Shown piece by piece: positions 34,121 to 45,520 of a stretch of 64,000 nucleotides of DNA (position 1 is its first letter; the number at the start of each line of letters is the position of its first letter). The stretch is from Hyparrhenia diplandra. Taxonomy: Eukaryota > Streptophyta > Magnoliopsida > Poales > Poaceae. The notes under the pieces were generated by a model. That model was not told where the DNA came from and did no database searches. It was given only the letters and a program-made list of their open reading frames with translations. Made by a program: the position numbers and the translations under genes. The stretch is from contig JADLZK010001918.1 in assembly GCA_015847255.1 (NCBI GenBank), positions 620,001-684,000 of the forward strand, in the 5' to 3' direction.

Positions 34121-34275
34121 GGACTTCTACTCCCGGCTCCCTCACCAACCCGAGTAGATCCCCTTTACCCGGGCTCCCCTCCCCAACCGGGAGTAGAAGT
34201 CCCCCCCCTTTACTCTCTCGTTGCACTCACGGCCCGAGAGTAAAGGTGACCTTTACTCCCGGGCCGTGAGTGCGT
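34121..34275. repeat. Nested inverted repeats: 16-bp arms and a 51-bp near-perfect palindrome
   Basis: GGACTTCTACTCCCGG at 34121-34136 pairs perfectly with 34187-34202. A second palindrome has 25-bp arms 34223-34247 and 34249-34273, one spacer base and one mismatch. The motif CGGGAGTAAAG links it to the CACTA-1 terminus at 10130. It may be a hairpin regulatory element between TNP2 and ORF2, an inserted MITE-like foldback, or a relic of another CACTA end. Confidence 0.8.
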
Positions 34276-34750
34276 AGGAGTAAAGGTGAAATTTTTCCCA
34301 TCTCCCGCCACCGTTTCATTCTTTTTTTTTTACATTTTCTTTTCATTTATTCACTACAATTCATTTTTAATATAGCAAATTACATAGCAATTTTAAAACT
34401 TTTGAAAATAGAATTTAACTACACATTGTTTTACTCCACACTATAAAAATATGTAACCTATTTTTTTAGCTTTTTCTATTGACTAGCTATGATAATGTAG
34501 TTAATAATCAATAATTCATTAATGCAAAATTGTTGCCATTAAATAAAATAATTGAATGTAATGTATTTTTGACAGAAAATTATTTTTACATTATCTGTAC
34601 ATAAAAAATTCTCACATTACTTGTTTTTAAAAGTATATTCGTAGCGTTGTCAAACATTGTCAAATGAAACACACTAATAAAGATGTTCGGTCATAATTAT
34701 TACATATAAGGTTGTCCGAAAATACAATATTAAACAAACACTAAATTAAG
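34276..34750. other. AT-rich spacer between TNP2 and ORF2
   Basis: Low-GC sequence with no open frame and no recognised motif. It probably holds the 3' UTR of TNP2, whose stop codon is at 34758-34760. Confidence 0.5.
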
Positions 34751-34757
34751 TTGCCTT

Positions 34758-35685
34758 CTATCTTGTCCATGGAGTGTCTTCTTCATTGAGTAAGATGGAG
34801 GGATCCTTGCTCACTTTGAAAGGCACAATTACGATTTGCTTCTCATAATCTTCGACATGTCCGACTTGTCCTCAATTCCTACGATGTTTGATTTACGGAA
34901 GAACTATGTGGCGCTGGGCTCATCATTTGTTGGCTCCTTGTTGTTTTTCCCTTTCTTAGGTTTTGTAGCCATGTCTTTGACATAGAATACCCGACTTACA
35001 TCCGAGGACAAATGGTTCTTCTTTATAATCTGTGGTTTTAGATCCACTTTGTTGTCGATCCATAATCTGGGTCAAGCTGCTAAAGCCCCGCTTCCGGTCA
35101 ACTTCACCCACCGGCACTTAAACAAAGGGACCTTGAAATTACCTTCATAGTCTAGTTCCCATATGTCCTCTATGCAGCCATAAAATGTTTCCTTCACCCC
35201 ATTTGGGTCTTCGGCATCTATTCGAACACCACTTTGTTTTTGGTTGGTGCTCCTTTTATCTGGGATGTGTAAAATGTGCTACCATTTATTTCATACCCTT
35301 TGTATGTGAGGACATGCCACGATGGTTGTGCGACCAACCTATATAGCTGCTCTAGAAGACTCGATCACCTTGACATTTTTTTTTCAACCAAAGATAAAAC
35401 TTGACAAGTGCTCACGCCCAATAGAATCCTCATCCATGTCGAAACTTTGATCGTATTAGCTCCTTATGTTCTTTTTGATATACGGACACACCAAAGTGTT
35501 GTTTTGCGTAACTGTGTATTGTGCTTTATCGAAATTATTATCCTCCATACCGATATATGTTCTCTTTCCTAGTGTTCTCTTTCCTAGTGTCCCCTTTCCA
35601 CTTAGCCTTCCCTCATGTCGCGATTCGGAGACACCAATTGGGTCAAGGTCGGGAATAAAGTCAACACGTAACTCAATGACCTCCT
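34758..35685 (-). pseudogene. CACTA-1 TNP2 transposase, C-terminal part (DUF4216)
   Basis: From right to left: VDFIPDLDPIGVSESRHEGR, LSGKGTLGKRTYIGMEDNN (about 35560-35650), then the DUF4216 region with YEINGSTFYTSQ, ETFYGCIEDIWELDYEGNF, VPLFKCRWVKLTGSG and VSRVFYVKDMATKPKKGK. It ends PFKVSKDPSILLNEEDTPW and stops at 34758. This is the conserved C-terminus of TNP2-type CACTA transposases. Stops and frameshifts (for example in the segment just after KVVFE) inactivate it. The upstream part resumes at 62786 across E3, and the coding sense on the two sides of the CTCCT duplication is continuous. Confidence 0.85.
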
Positions 35686-37459
35686 TGTTGATATTTCTTA
35701 CACGATCCCAATTAGGAAGGCGAAAGAAATATATATGGGATATCTATCTAATCATGTTAGCTTGGATATGGGATTAACCTCATGATCTAACAAAGCGGAT
35801 TTAGGCGGTGTTAGTAGTGGGATGTATCTTAGCATCACTATCCATAGTGGAGTTAATCTCACCGGGATATGTACTCAAGGTATACCACTCATTTCTAGGC
35901 ATTACCTATACACTAGTCTGTCACCCTAGCAATAACGCTAAGAAATGCGGGTATGGTATTCTTGATTGGTCTTGATAAAAGAATGAACATGATATCTGCA
36001 AGCGCACCAGATAGAAATACCAATTGTAGCACTTCACCGGGAGTAATCCAGGTATCGTATTTATATTTTACCACAGGGAAGGGAGTCTATGGAAAGGTAG
36101 AGAGAAAGGATATCTAAAGATTTATATATGGTGATTTAGTTATGAGATCATCCACTTCATAGTAATATAATGCAGAGTTGCCATAAGTATCTAACATTAC
36201 TCAACAGGATAAGTCACGGGATAAAGATAATTATATAATTGATAAATACCCAAGTCTAAGATCATTAAGCTACTAGAATCATACAAGCAATTAGCATGTT
36301 ATAAATTAGACTAGAATGAATATTCCTAAGATACTCCTAATTATATATGTCAATGAATACTACAATTAGTGCAATACATCTAGCTATCATGGCAAGGTTG
36401 GATTACTTCTACACATGGCAAGCGTTACCAATGACAAATAAGGACAAAACATATCCATCACCGTAATTAGACTCGACGTGTCCTACATTCGGAGGGTGGA
36501 TTTCAAAGGACTCAATGGGGCTGTCACCCCCAAGATCTACCACACGGCCCAGAATGTAGGGTGCAATTGCAGATAAACGTTGTATAAACACCACGTTTAC
36601 ACATTGCTTATCACCCACATAGTGATCATCTATATGGATGCTATACAATTCCATGCATAAAATATAAAGCAATCTTACTAAACTAAACATATAATCATAG
36701 CAAGCATAAACACATATCAATAAGAATATAGTAATTATAAAGATCAAAGCCATAACAATTGTATTCTAAATATAAGAGTACTTACGATTGAATACAAGAG
36801 AGAAGTCTCAAGAACAATCCTTGCTACTTCTTGACTAATCAGGAACTCAAGATGAACTTGATCTTCAACTAGAACTAGTTAGATAGCTAATTACTTCTAG
36901 TATGAACTAGAGCTTATGTCTAGACTTGGCTGGACATGATGGGTATGAGTTGATAATGAAATTGTTATGAGCCTCGTGGGTCATTTGGTCTTCTTATATA
37001 GTACTTGGCGATGAACGTCAACCCTTAGATCAAACCGACCTTAGCAACGGTGTAGATACAACCTCAATGACGGTAGTGAACCGACATAAAAAGGCGAGGC
37101 TAACAGGGGGGGGACCCCAATTGGCGACGCCGAGGGGTGGAGGGTGGCGGCCGCCGCCCCGGCATGCCACCTCACCTTCCCCGTCTTTTCTCGTGTCCTC
37201 CGGGTGTCTTCTAGAATGTTTTAGTCCACTTTTCGAGTTGAGTTGATTCACGAACAAGTTTGGTCTTCATATGTCTTGAATATTCTGGAACTTTCTCCAT
37301 CTTTCTCTGCAATATTCTATTAAGTCCCTGTAAAGGGCCAGAATACCAAAACTCATGCAATTATGTTAGTTAGACCCCTAGACTTATGTTTGGTCTTTGA
37401 CTTTAGCCCTTAATTCATGTTTTTAAACTTGTATTTTTATGCTTTAATAGGTGTCAACA
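35686..37459 (-). repeat. E3 left LTR (3' LTR), complete
   Basis: Runs from TGTTGATATTTCTTACACG to AATAGGTGTCAACA. It has a GCAAGCGCACCAGATA - CCGGGAGTAA - CCACAGGGAA block near 35998-36080 and a minus-strand TATA box at 36991-37003. The second half matches 62026-62780 closely. Confidence 0.88.
36991..37003 (-). promoter_or_regulatory. E3 LTR core promoter
   Basis: TTCTTATATAGTA is a TATA box on the minus strand. The same box lies at 62315-62327 in the truncated right LTR. Confidence 0.55.
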
Positions 37460-38048
37460 AGCTCCCCCAAGCTTACCTCTTGCTAGTCTCTTAGCAAGAC
37501 ACAAATATATTATAGACTACTCACTTGGATCGGGAGTTGCCGCAACGCTATCACACCTTTAAAGTACACATGCTTTCAAACAAAATTTCTCTCCGGATAA
37601 AGATAAACTTTTCAAACTTTAATTACTCAATTACCTCTTATCTTTTGAAGCTTTATATCTTTTTATGCAATCTTGGATAATTGAAAGATAGAACAAGTCA
37701 AGTCAAGCATTAAATCTCAAACTCTTTTGATTAACTGTCCTTCCGAGTTTTTTGCTGATTTTCAAATAAAACTCAAAGTTCCTCAAGATGACTCTCTCTA
37801 ATCTCTCATTTTGTAGTATTTGTGGATCCTCTCTTAGGCAATAATATAGTATTTGCCTTACTCTCATAATATATAACATTTTTAACTAAGGCAAGTAACA
37901 TTGTATGCCTTCTTCTCTCTCACCTAATATCTAAGGCTTATATATGTGGAGCTCATAGGTAGGAGAAAATAATTTATTTTTCTTACTAAGCATATATTGT
38001 AAATTCAAGCAATGGATCCAAAGATACAAGTAACACCGATCAAGTGGT
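37460..38048 (-). other. E3 polypurine tract and 3' non-coding domain, left part
   Basis: AGCTCCCCCAAGCTTA next to the LTR is the polypurine tract on the coding strand. The rest is AT-rich, has no open frame, and ends at the target duplication GTGGT (38044-38048) of E2. Confidence 0.7.
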
Positions 38049-38415
38049 TGTTGGTAAAAGCTATCCTACAGAATTATTTATAAATTTGTATAGTCTGCAA
38101 GCAAACAGAAACGATGAGCACTTCACCCAGGGGGTTTAAATATCGAATCCATAGGGAGAATGGTGTGGGAATACTGAGGCAAAAACTAATCTCTGAGATA
38201 ATAGGAAGGAACAGGAGTTCAGATAAAAGGTGAGAAGAATTCTATGGTCGTCTAGTTTATACTCTTCTAAGGCTTATATATATTCTTTAATGGGGATCGT
38301 ACTCAAGAGAAGGTAAGGGCGAAACTTACTATCTCCCCAAAGACTTAGATCCTAACGTATCCTATCTACGGAAGTGGAATACAAAGGACTCAATGGTACT
38401 TGTCACTACCACGAT
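38049..38415 (-). repeat. E2 3' LTR fragment, left of CACTA-2
   Basis: TGTTGGTAAAAGCTATCC onward matches the right LTR from 60075, up to the GAT at 38413-38415. It resumes as CTACCACTCTCCCGGTAGGA at 45491-45510 and then stops matching. Confidence 0.88.
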
Positions 38416-38435
38416 CACTATCTGCAACCGCATGT

Positions 38436-38730
38436 TTCCCTAGGGTTAATATTCCTAGGGAAACCTTTGAAAACCGTAGGGAAACACTTTCCCTAGGGTT
38501 ATTCGTAGGGAAAGGCCCCTAGGGCAGATTTCGACGGGAAAGACAGCCTTTCCCTACGGTTTCCCTCAGACCCTAGGGAACCATTCTTTCCCTAGGGGTT
38601 CCGCACCCTAGGAAACTTCCTTAGATGTCGAACCACATCATACTCCAGCCAACGTGTAAAGCGATGTCCACATGGAAAGGAGGTTCCCTAGAACTCTTTC
38701 CCTAGGAATCTGAACCCTAGGGAAACATTT
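38436..38730. repeat. CACTA-2 left subterminal repeats (TTTCCCTAGGG)
   Basis: At least ten copies in both orientations of TTTCCCTAGGG or its variants (TTCCTAGGGAAA, CGTAGGGAAA, TTTCCCTACGG). The core CCCTAGGG is palindromic. In En/Spm, short subterminal repeats bind the element's own TNPA protein; a similar role is inferred. Confidence 0.85.
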
Positions 38731-39639
38731 ATATTATAAGTAGCATATTTAAATTCAAATTCAAATGTACAGGTATTTCAAATTCAAATGTACAGATATT
38801 TCAAATTCACTTTCACAAATCCATAATTAAGCACTCATTTCATCCGATCCATAACCACAAATCCATATATTTAGATTTATAATCTTATAGCAAATTCACA
38901 AATCCACACATTTAGAGTTATAATATTAGCACAAAACCACAGATCCATAACACAAATCTAAAAGAAGTTGTCCAACAGTAGGAGCTGATTAACTACAAGT
39001 CTAGAACTCATGGTTTCAAAAAGAACGGAAATTGTTCCTCCCTGTGTAGGAGGAGAGTATGTGCCTCCACCACTTGCACATCCATTCACTCCATTCACTC
39101 CACTTGTAAACTCGTTCGCCCCAGGACTTGCCCCACTTTCGGATGGCCACGAAATCCTCCGAAGCGATCCTACTTATTATTTCATCCCGAGTTTCAGCTC
39201 GAACAGATGAGCCAAAGGTACCAGCCTGTCGAGTAAGCAAGTCTAAATTAGAAAAATGTAGAAAATACAGCAGCAGATTTTTATGTCGAAAATACAAGGA
39301 AGAAAATACAGCAGCAGCAGCTTTTTATGTCAAAAAAATAGAAGCAAGAAAATACAACCAAGAAAATACACCGTCACTAGCTTTTCATGTCGAAATACAT
39401 GATAGTCTATATACAGCAGCAGCTTTAAACTGAACACGAGATAGGGAGATCATATTTACTTGGTGAATGACAACCAATGCATTTTTCTAACCTGTGTACA
39501 CATGCTACCTCTATTTTTTTTGTCTACTTCAAAAACCAGTGCATGTTGAGAATTGAAATGTAAATCTGATCAGTGAGAGTAAGGTTAGCCAGGTGGGAAG
39601 ATTATTTTTTAGGGACAAGGTGTCAATCAACAGACACTC

Positions 39640-41807
39640 CATATAAGTATTGAGAACTGTGAGTGAAGTAAAGGATAGCAGGGCTGCACTTGTTCATGCA
39701 GCTGCTGCCTACTACAAATAGTTTGCAACTTGTTTAGAATCAGCATATATACATGTTGGAAGTAACTACACCATATATGGAATATAGGGGAAAAAGTGGA
39801 GTCTGCTATCAAACTTACATTGCCATTGTCATGAGAGGGGTTTGGAGTTGGCAAAACAGCATACATTGGAGGTTCAGGTGGGGGAGGCATTGGAGCAAGA
39901 ACTTCCATGCCTGGCATACCAGCGTGCAAAGCAACAGACTGCAATTTAACAATATAGGTTATACAATAAAAAAAGTGCTAGATTGACACTTCAAAGAATA
40001 CACAGGGATGCGGATGACACATCTCACCTCTATAAACCTTTGTAAACTTGTAATGTGGGAATGCACCCCTCTTCCCCAGTCCAACATTTTTTGGGCGTAG
40101 TCCTTAGCCAAACGACTGTCACTAGCTTCTTGCCTCATACGGTCCTCCTCTTCTTGACGTTGTCTCCTAGCAGCCATGGCTGAGGCATGGCTTCTTTTCA
40201 AGTCAGCTAGAGCTTCATTGTCATTGATGGCCCCATTAAACAAGGCCCACTTTCCATGTGGCCGACCACAACTGCATTGATAGAGAGCTCTGCTATCTAT
40301 TGGAGAGCGTAGCCAATCAAAATCTGGTCCATTCAACTCGATGGCCTTTTCTTTGTATTTTTCCTGTGTGAGCATATGCAAATAGCCAAATAACATCAAA
40401 GATATTAACATCAAAATTGTACAAAATAACAAATAAGCATAATTAGTAATTACCAAACAAGTGGTGGCTTCTTCAGTGTTCAGTGAAGTAATGTCTTCAG
40501 GATTTGAGCCACTATGAGTATGGACCCATGCCTCAATAGCACTCACTTCTCTTCCTAGTTTCTTAGACTACATTAAACAGTAAGCCAAATTAATTGTATA
40601 GTTCCTACAACAAAATATGTAATAGAAAAACAAGAGCCAAACACTAACCAACTTCTGTCGTATCGTTGCAATAGAGTTGGATCCTCCTTTGTGGGGTTTA
40701 AATTTTGCTGCTGTAACGATTTGCACGATTATTCTCGGACTTCTTCTTGAATTCAGGACTGCTCCATTCTCGTGGCCAAAACTTCCCAGCAATCTCGTTT
40801 AACCCATGTAGGTTGCTGTCCAAGATACTGCCACGTGTCAAATAATGCTGTCCCGCTGCCTTGTCACAAACTTTTCTCTTCTCCACATTGCGAAAATGAT
40901 CTATTGTAGCTGTAATTCTTAAATAATACATTATGCTCCCAAGGAGTTGTGAGCAGCACACACCAACATGTTCTCTTGAAATATCCTCTTTGGATGGATT
41001 GAATCTAAACCTTAACTGTAAAAGTATATAAAAATGTGAGAACCCATATGATAGCTACATAATTTTCCAAAGGATTGTACAGCTTGTTTCAGCTTTAAGT
41101 ACTCTAAGACTGCTTGTTTCAGCTTAAGTACAGCTTGTTACAGTGGTGTTACAGGATTGTACAAACTTTTGTTTCAGCTTTTAAGTTGTACAGCTTGTTT
41201 CAGCTTAAGTACTCTAAGATGCTTTCAGTTAAGCGCAACTTGTTTTCAAACTAAATTATAACATGATCAGCAACAAGATATTTAAACGAGAGAGAATTAC
41301 CCAAAATCCTTCAGCAACGACATCAGCTTTGGATTTTCCAGAATTGTCTTTTGCTGCTTGGTAATGTTTCCATGTTGATGCCACCACGGTCTTGCCTTTG
41401 TACTCAACCAAACCGGGGATGATTCCGCTTCAAGAAGATTTGTTAAAATATTTCGAAGGAGTCCTTCCCCTCCACATGAGTCCAGGACCTTGCAATATAA
41501 TTGAACAGACCAATTAACATATCTCATGAGTGCTTATTTGCATAATAAAAATAGCAATGTAAGTTAATACTCACGATTTCCCTTCAGGCTCAATCAATGG
41601 ACGATTTTGCTCAATGGGAATAGTGGGGGGGAGGTCTGCACCACCTCTCAAGTAGATCTCTCCTACTCGCTGATCTTCTGGCTCAATATCAGGAGCATTC
41701 TCACTCGAAATTGTGTCTTGTCTAGCAACAGAATCTGAAGCAGATCGACTACGTGTCCTATGTGTGATTGGCATCCCTGAAAACAAAAGGCAGCATAGCA
41801 TTAGCAA
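39640..41807 (-). pseudogene. CACTA-2 second gene, Transposase_24 (Ptta/En/Spm) type
   Basis: Read right to left as exons. 41571-41807 carries a basic/acidic leader (PITHRTRSRSASDS). Then come 41297-41500 (KARPWWHQHGNITKQQ) and 40698-41020 (FRFNPSKEDISREHVGVCC, NEIAGKFWPREWSSPEFKKK, SENNRANR). Further exons are about 40640-40720 (KFKPHKGGSNSIATIRQKL), 40450-40555 (GREVSAIEAWVHTHSG), 40080-40365 (EKYKEKAIEL, YQCSCGRPHGKWALFNGAIN, then an Arg/Glu-rich coiled-coil-like helix) and 39640-39944 (Pro-rich). The SPEFKKKSENNRANR - GGSNSIATIR signature is that of the plant Ptta/En/Spm family, thought to be the TNPA-like DNA-binding partner. Frames are largely open within exons. Whether it is still expressed is unknown. 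Confidence 0.75.
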
Positions 41808-41887
41808 ATAGTATTGGAAAAGGTAGACAGAAAATGACAGAAAACATTGTTGTAGTTTAAGACTAAATAGGAGTATTACTTCTCCAA

Positions 41888-43628
41888 CTAAAGATCATCA
41901 GGATCTTGGTATTCCACTTCTGTGGCATCAAGAAAATATTCTGTATTATATCCCTCATGTTCTTGAATTGGTGTTTCATCTACTGTCACACCATTACGTT
42001 GTTTGATCAGCATGGAAATGTCTTTTGGATCATTAACCTCATCAAATTCATCAATAATTGTCACATCATCTAAGCCAAGTCCAAGGTCTATGATGAATTC
42101 ACCATCTAAACCATCTTCTTGAAAGGTATCCATAGATGGTGGTTCTTCATTATCATACTCATCCATTGATGGAATAGACAGATTTGCAAGGGGGCTGACC
42201 TTGTGTGCAACCCACCAATCCTTTAGGCTTGCAACAGACTTACATGCATATGGAAGATAATACACCGCTTTACTTGGGTAGCAAGAACAAAAGGTTCGAT
42301 TTCATTTGGATTACATGAAGCATGGGCAACTTCAACTAGTCCAAAACTTTCTAAGTGCCTCACTCCAGGATAGTCATGAATGGAATTATGGAATGAAACC
42401 CTCATTGTAAAATTTCTCTTAGAGAAGCTATCATATGTTTGTACTCCAGCCCAACCTTTCTTCATCTCATCAACTAGTGGTCGCATGAAGACATTCATAT
42501 TCTTCCCGTGATGCTCGGTCCAGAATCACTAGACTAAGAAATGTATATTCCTCCTTCATACAAAGAGCCGGAGGCAAGTTCAAAGGCATCACAAAAACAA
42601 GGCCAACAAGAATATTGGGCTTTTCCAAAGCCAAATGGGTTGAAGCCATCTGTAGCCATAGCAACACGGACATTTCTAGCATCCATGTTGAAATCACGGG
42701 CACACTCAGATTGAAATGTGTCCACGCTTCAAAGATCGAGGGGTGGACCATAACATTCGGGTTAGCACGCCTACCCTCCTTGTGCCACCGCATGTGTTTT
42801 GCAGTTTCGGCTCCATATACAAATCATTTGCAGCCTTGGTATGATTGGGGAGATAACGCAAAACCTTGCGTGGAATTGGCTTTCGTTTACGCCCTTGTGA
42901 TGGTTCAACAACTACATATCGGCTTTCCTCACAGAAATCACATTTTTCCTTATTTTCATCTTCTGGTCCATAGTATATCATACAATTGTTTACACAGGCA
43001 TCTATCTTGACATATGGCATTTTTAGACCTTTAAGAAGACTCATGCACTCATACAGTGTCTTTGGCATTTTATGATTCTCAGGCAAGACATCGTCAAACA
43101 GCTTTAGTACTTTATTAATGCACTCTACGCTAAGGTTGTGTTGTGACTTTATTGCCATCAAGCGTGTTACTGCGGTTAGTCTTGCAACACTAGTGGAACC
43201 ATGGAGTGGCTCTTGTGAAGCTTCCAACATGGCATAAAATGCCTTTGCATCCGCTGTGGGTTCATCTTCTATATCATCCGTGGTGCCCCCGCATCACCTA
43301 TGTCACCTAACATTTGATCTAAACCATCAAAGGTAGCATTGGCATGTTCCAATGTAGGCTCTCTATAAGGTTGCTCCCCATGTTTGGTCCATATAGTGTA
43401 CGCAGGCATAAATCCTCTTTTACACAAATGCATGGTCATGACAGCTCTTCTCCGTCTAACTTTATTTCTACACTCCGAACATGGACAAAGTACTCCAAAT
43501 TTTTCAGAATTAGCCACAACATTGAAAGCACGATCTATGAAAGCATTTGTATTTCGAACCCACTCCTCTGAATGACAACCATTGTCATCCCAACCTTGGT
43601 ACATCCAACTACGGTCTTGTACCGACAT
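41888..43628 (-). pseudogene. CACTA-2 TNP2 transposase with internal deletion
   Basis: From right to left: a transposase-associated domain (43269-43628: DRSWMYQGW, VLCPCSECRN, HLCKRGFMPAYTIWTKHGE), the TNP2 N-terminal region (42706-43230: KMPKTLYECMSLLKGLKMPY, KIDACVNNCMIYYG, IPRKVLRYLP), and the core (MRWHKEGRR, VAMATDGFNPFGFG, LPPALCMKEEY, FMRPLVDEMKKGW). Soon after FSKRNFTMRV...HDYPG (about 42360) it jumps to SFGLVEVAHA and EPFVLATQVKRC, the end of DUF4216, so most of the catalytic core and DUF4218 are missing. An acidic tail ends at 41888. Frameshifts near 42620 and 42490 add to the damage. It is unlikely to transpose on its own. Confidence 0.8.
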
Positions 43629-44560
43629 ATATACTTATTGTAGCAACAACAAACCCCTGTTTAATATCTAAAACCCTTAGCAAACCCCAAAATAGTATTG
43701 TGCAACAATAAACAGCACAAATAACAGCACAATGTAGAAGAGATAAGACAAGATAAATTTCCTTCTCACCTTCAAGATTTGCTTGCACAACAGCACAAAT
43801 GCTGATGAGCAGATCCCTGCCTTTCCCCTCAAGTCTTCCTTCAAAAAGTAAAGATCTTCTCCCACTCTTGAATCTAAAATGTGAATATCAGAAATGCAAA
43901 GACACATTAGTTACTTGTTGCAAGGCAGTTCCCTAATGTAGTTCTAAGAGTTCAATAAAAGAAACTGTATGCATATGTTTCCTAAAAGTCTGCTATTTTT
44001 TCTTTAGAAAAGAAGCAGTACATAACAAAACCCACAAGTCTGAAAGTTTCTATGGAACAAGCATGTATGCATTTCCTACCGACGTACACAGTCAAAGATT
44101 ATATTATTTTACTCACGGAAAATAATCATGCTATCTCATAATATGTGACGCCACAACAGGAAATGAGGTACTAAGTATATTGCTCTCAGATTTGCTACGG
44201 TCCAGAATTACTTTTACAACTTCACAGGTTTGAAGTCCAGAAAGATTGTTGCTACACTAACTCTGCAAAAATGAAAGGTTCATTAAGCATCATAGTGATA
44301 CACTAACTCTGGGATTTCAAAAGGTTCATTCAGCATCACAAATATTTGCGTCACTGAGGTGCTGCATTGCCTGGACGGGTAGATCTGATTTCCATAAGTA
44401 GGGCCATGGCTAGAAAATGGACAGTAAAATTTTTACCAGTTATTATTCAGGAAAAATCTAAATTAAGAAAGATTTGATATAGAATATTTATTCAGAAAAC
44501 AACAAAGAACTCATATAGAATATCTATAATTCAAAACACTATTGAATTTTATTTTATGGA
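43629..44560 (-). other. CACTA-2 upstream region of TNP2, unassigned
   Basis: AT-rich, with no recognised domain. It probably holds the TNP2 5' UTR and an intron. The frame at 43677-43907 minus has no family resemblance. Confidence 0.45.
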
Positions 44561-44639
44561 TCCGTGTAGCTTCTATAACCAATTGAGCATTATGGATAAG
44601 ATTAAGTATTTGTTTGAGCCAATCACGACAGTGCAAACA

Positions 44640-45190
44640 CTTCTGGTTGGCACGGCAAAGCAGCCAGGTTCATCCAACCTGAATCTCGTGTGAGCTCTCG
44701 ACACAGCCGCATCCGGGAAGCCGGCTGGGTAGGGGAAACGAGAGGGAAGAGGAGGATGCTGTCCGCACTGGACTGGAGCCGCCGGCCGAGGGCGGAGCTG
44801 CTGGGGCTGGAGCCGGAGGGACGACGGGGAGAGAATCTGCGGCCCACCACTTCGATCGCGATTGTGAGGTGGAGCGGCGTGGCGGGCGTTCGGCTGGTGG
44901 CGCGCCCGGCGATGGGTGGCGGATGGTGGAGCGGCGGCGGGCGTTTCGCTGGTGGCGCCGGGCGTTCGACCGGGCGCTGGCTTGGTGGCGGGGCCCGCGG
45001 GCGGGTGGCGCGCCGGGGCGGCGAGTGGTGGAGGCCGGGCGGCGGCGTTCAGCCTGGTTCGACCGGTGGCGGCGGCGTTTCGCGGGTGCGGCGCGTGTGT
45101 AAACCGGTGGCGGCCGGCTGTTGAGGAAAGGAGATAGGGTTTCATGGGTCACTTGGCGCCGACAACCGGGGCCGGTTGTTATTTTTTTTT
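44640..45190 (-). promoter_or_regulatory. GC-rich island near the right end of CACTA-2
   Basis: A sharp rise in GC and CpG next to the right subterminal repeats and 5' of the TNP2 gene, as in CACTA-1. It is a plausible promoter region. Frames up to 208 codons on either strand are Arg/Pro/Ala-rich and are judged artefacts. Confidence 0.5.
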
Positions 45191-45274
45191 TCACGCACGG
45201 GGAAAGAGGAAAGTTCGGGCGCGAACCGAGGGGCGAGTCGAAAAATTGGTCGGGATGAATTGGTGGGAGAGAAA

Positions 45275-45475
45275 GTTCCCTAGGGAAACTTGACACTTGG
45301 GCATCGGAGTGGGTCCGCTGAACCTCTTCCTTGACCGCTCCCGACTAAATAGCTAGTTTCCTAGGGAAAGTTCTTTCCCTAGGGTTTTGTTGGTCTTTCC
45401 TAGGGAAACTTGTGTTTCCCTTGGGTGCTTAAATAACCCTAGGGAAAAAAAAACCCTAGGGAAACTCTTCGTCAA
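45275..45475. repeat. CACTA-2 right subterminal repeats (TTTCCCTAGGG)
   Basis: GTTCCCTAGGGAAAC, TTTCCTAGGGAAAG, TTTCCCTAGGGTTTT, CCCTAGGGAAAAA and variants recur at about 20-40 bp spacing, mirroring 38436-38730. Confidence 0.85.
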
Positions 45476-45520
45476 TTCCAAAGAGTGGATCTACCACTCT
45501 CCCGGTAGGATTTTTTTTTT

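Larger units (their letters stand above)
38416..45487 (-). mobile_element. CACTA-2: complete 7.1-kb CACTA transposon with deleted TNP2
   Basis: Starts CACTATCTGCAACCGC at 38416 and ends AAAGAGTG at 45487. The 3-bp duplication GAT flanks it (38413-38415, 45488-45490). The two LTR halves on either side join to the sequence of the other E2 LTR, proving the boundaries. The right terminus reads CACTC rather than CACTA on the minus strand. It carries dense CCCTAGGG subterminal repeats, a TNP2-derived gene and a second (Ptta/En/Spm-like) gene, both on the minus strand. Confidence 0.9.

Noticed and set aside
33538..34269. Several overlapping long frames on both strands in the GC-rich block
   Set aside because: All frames are open together because stop codons are rare in such sequence; none resembles a protein family.
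34340..34450. CACTA strings at about 34351 and 34439 as possible transposon ends
   Set aside because: They are followed by AT-rich sequence with no terminal or subterminal motif and no matching TAGTG partner.
44573..45296. Frames of 144-208 codons near the right end of CACTA-2
   Set aside because: Same GC-composition effect; the region is better explained as the promoter side of the transposon.
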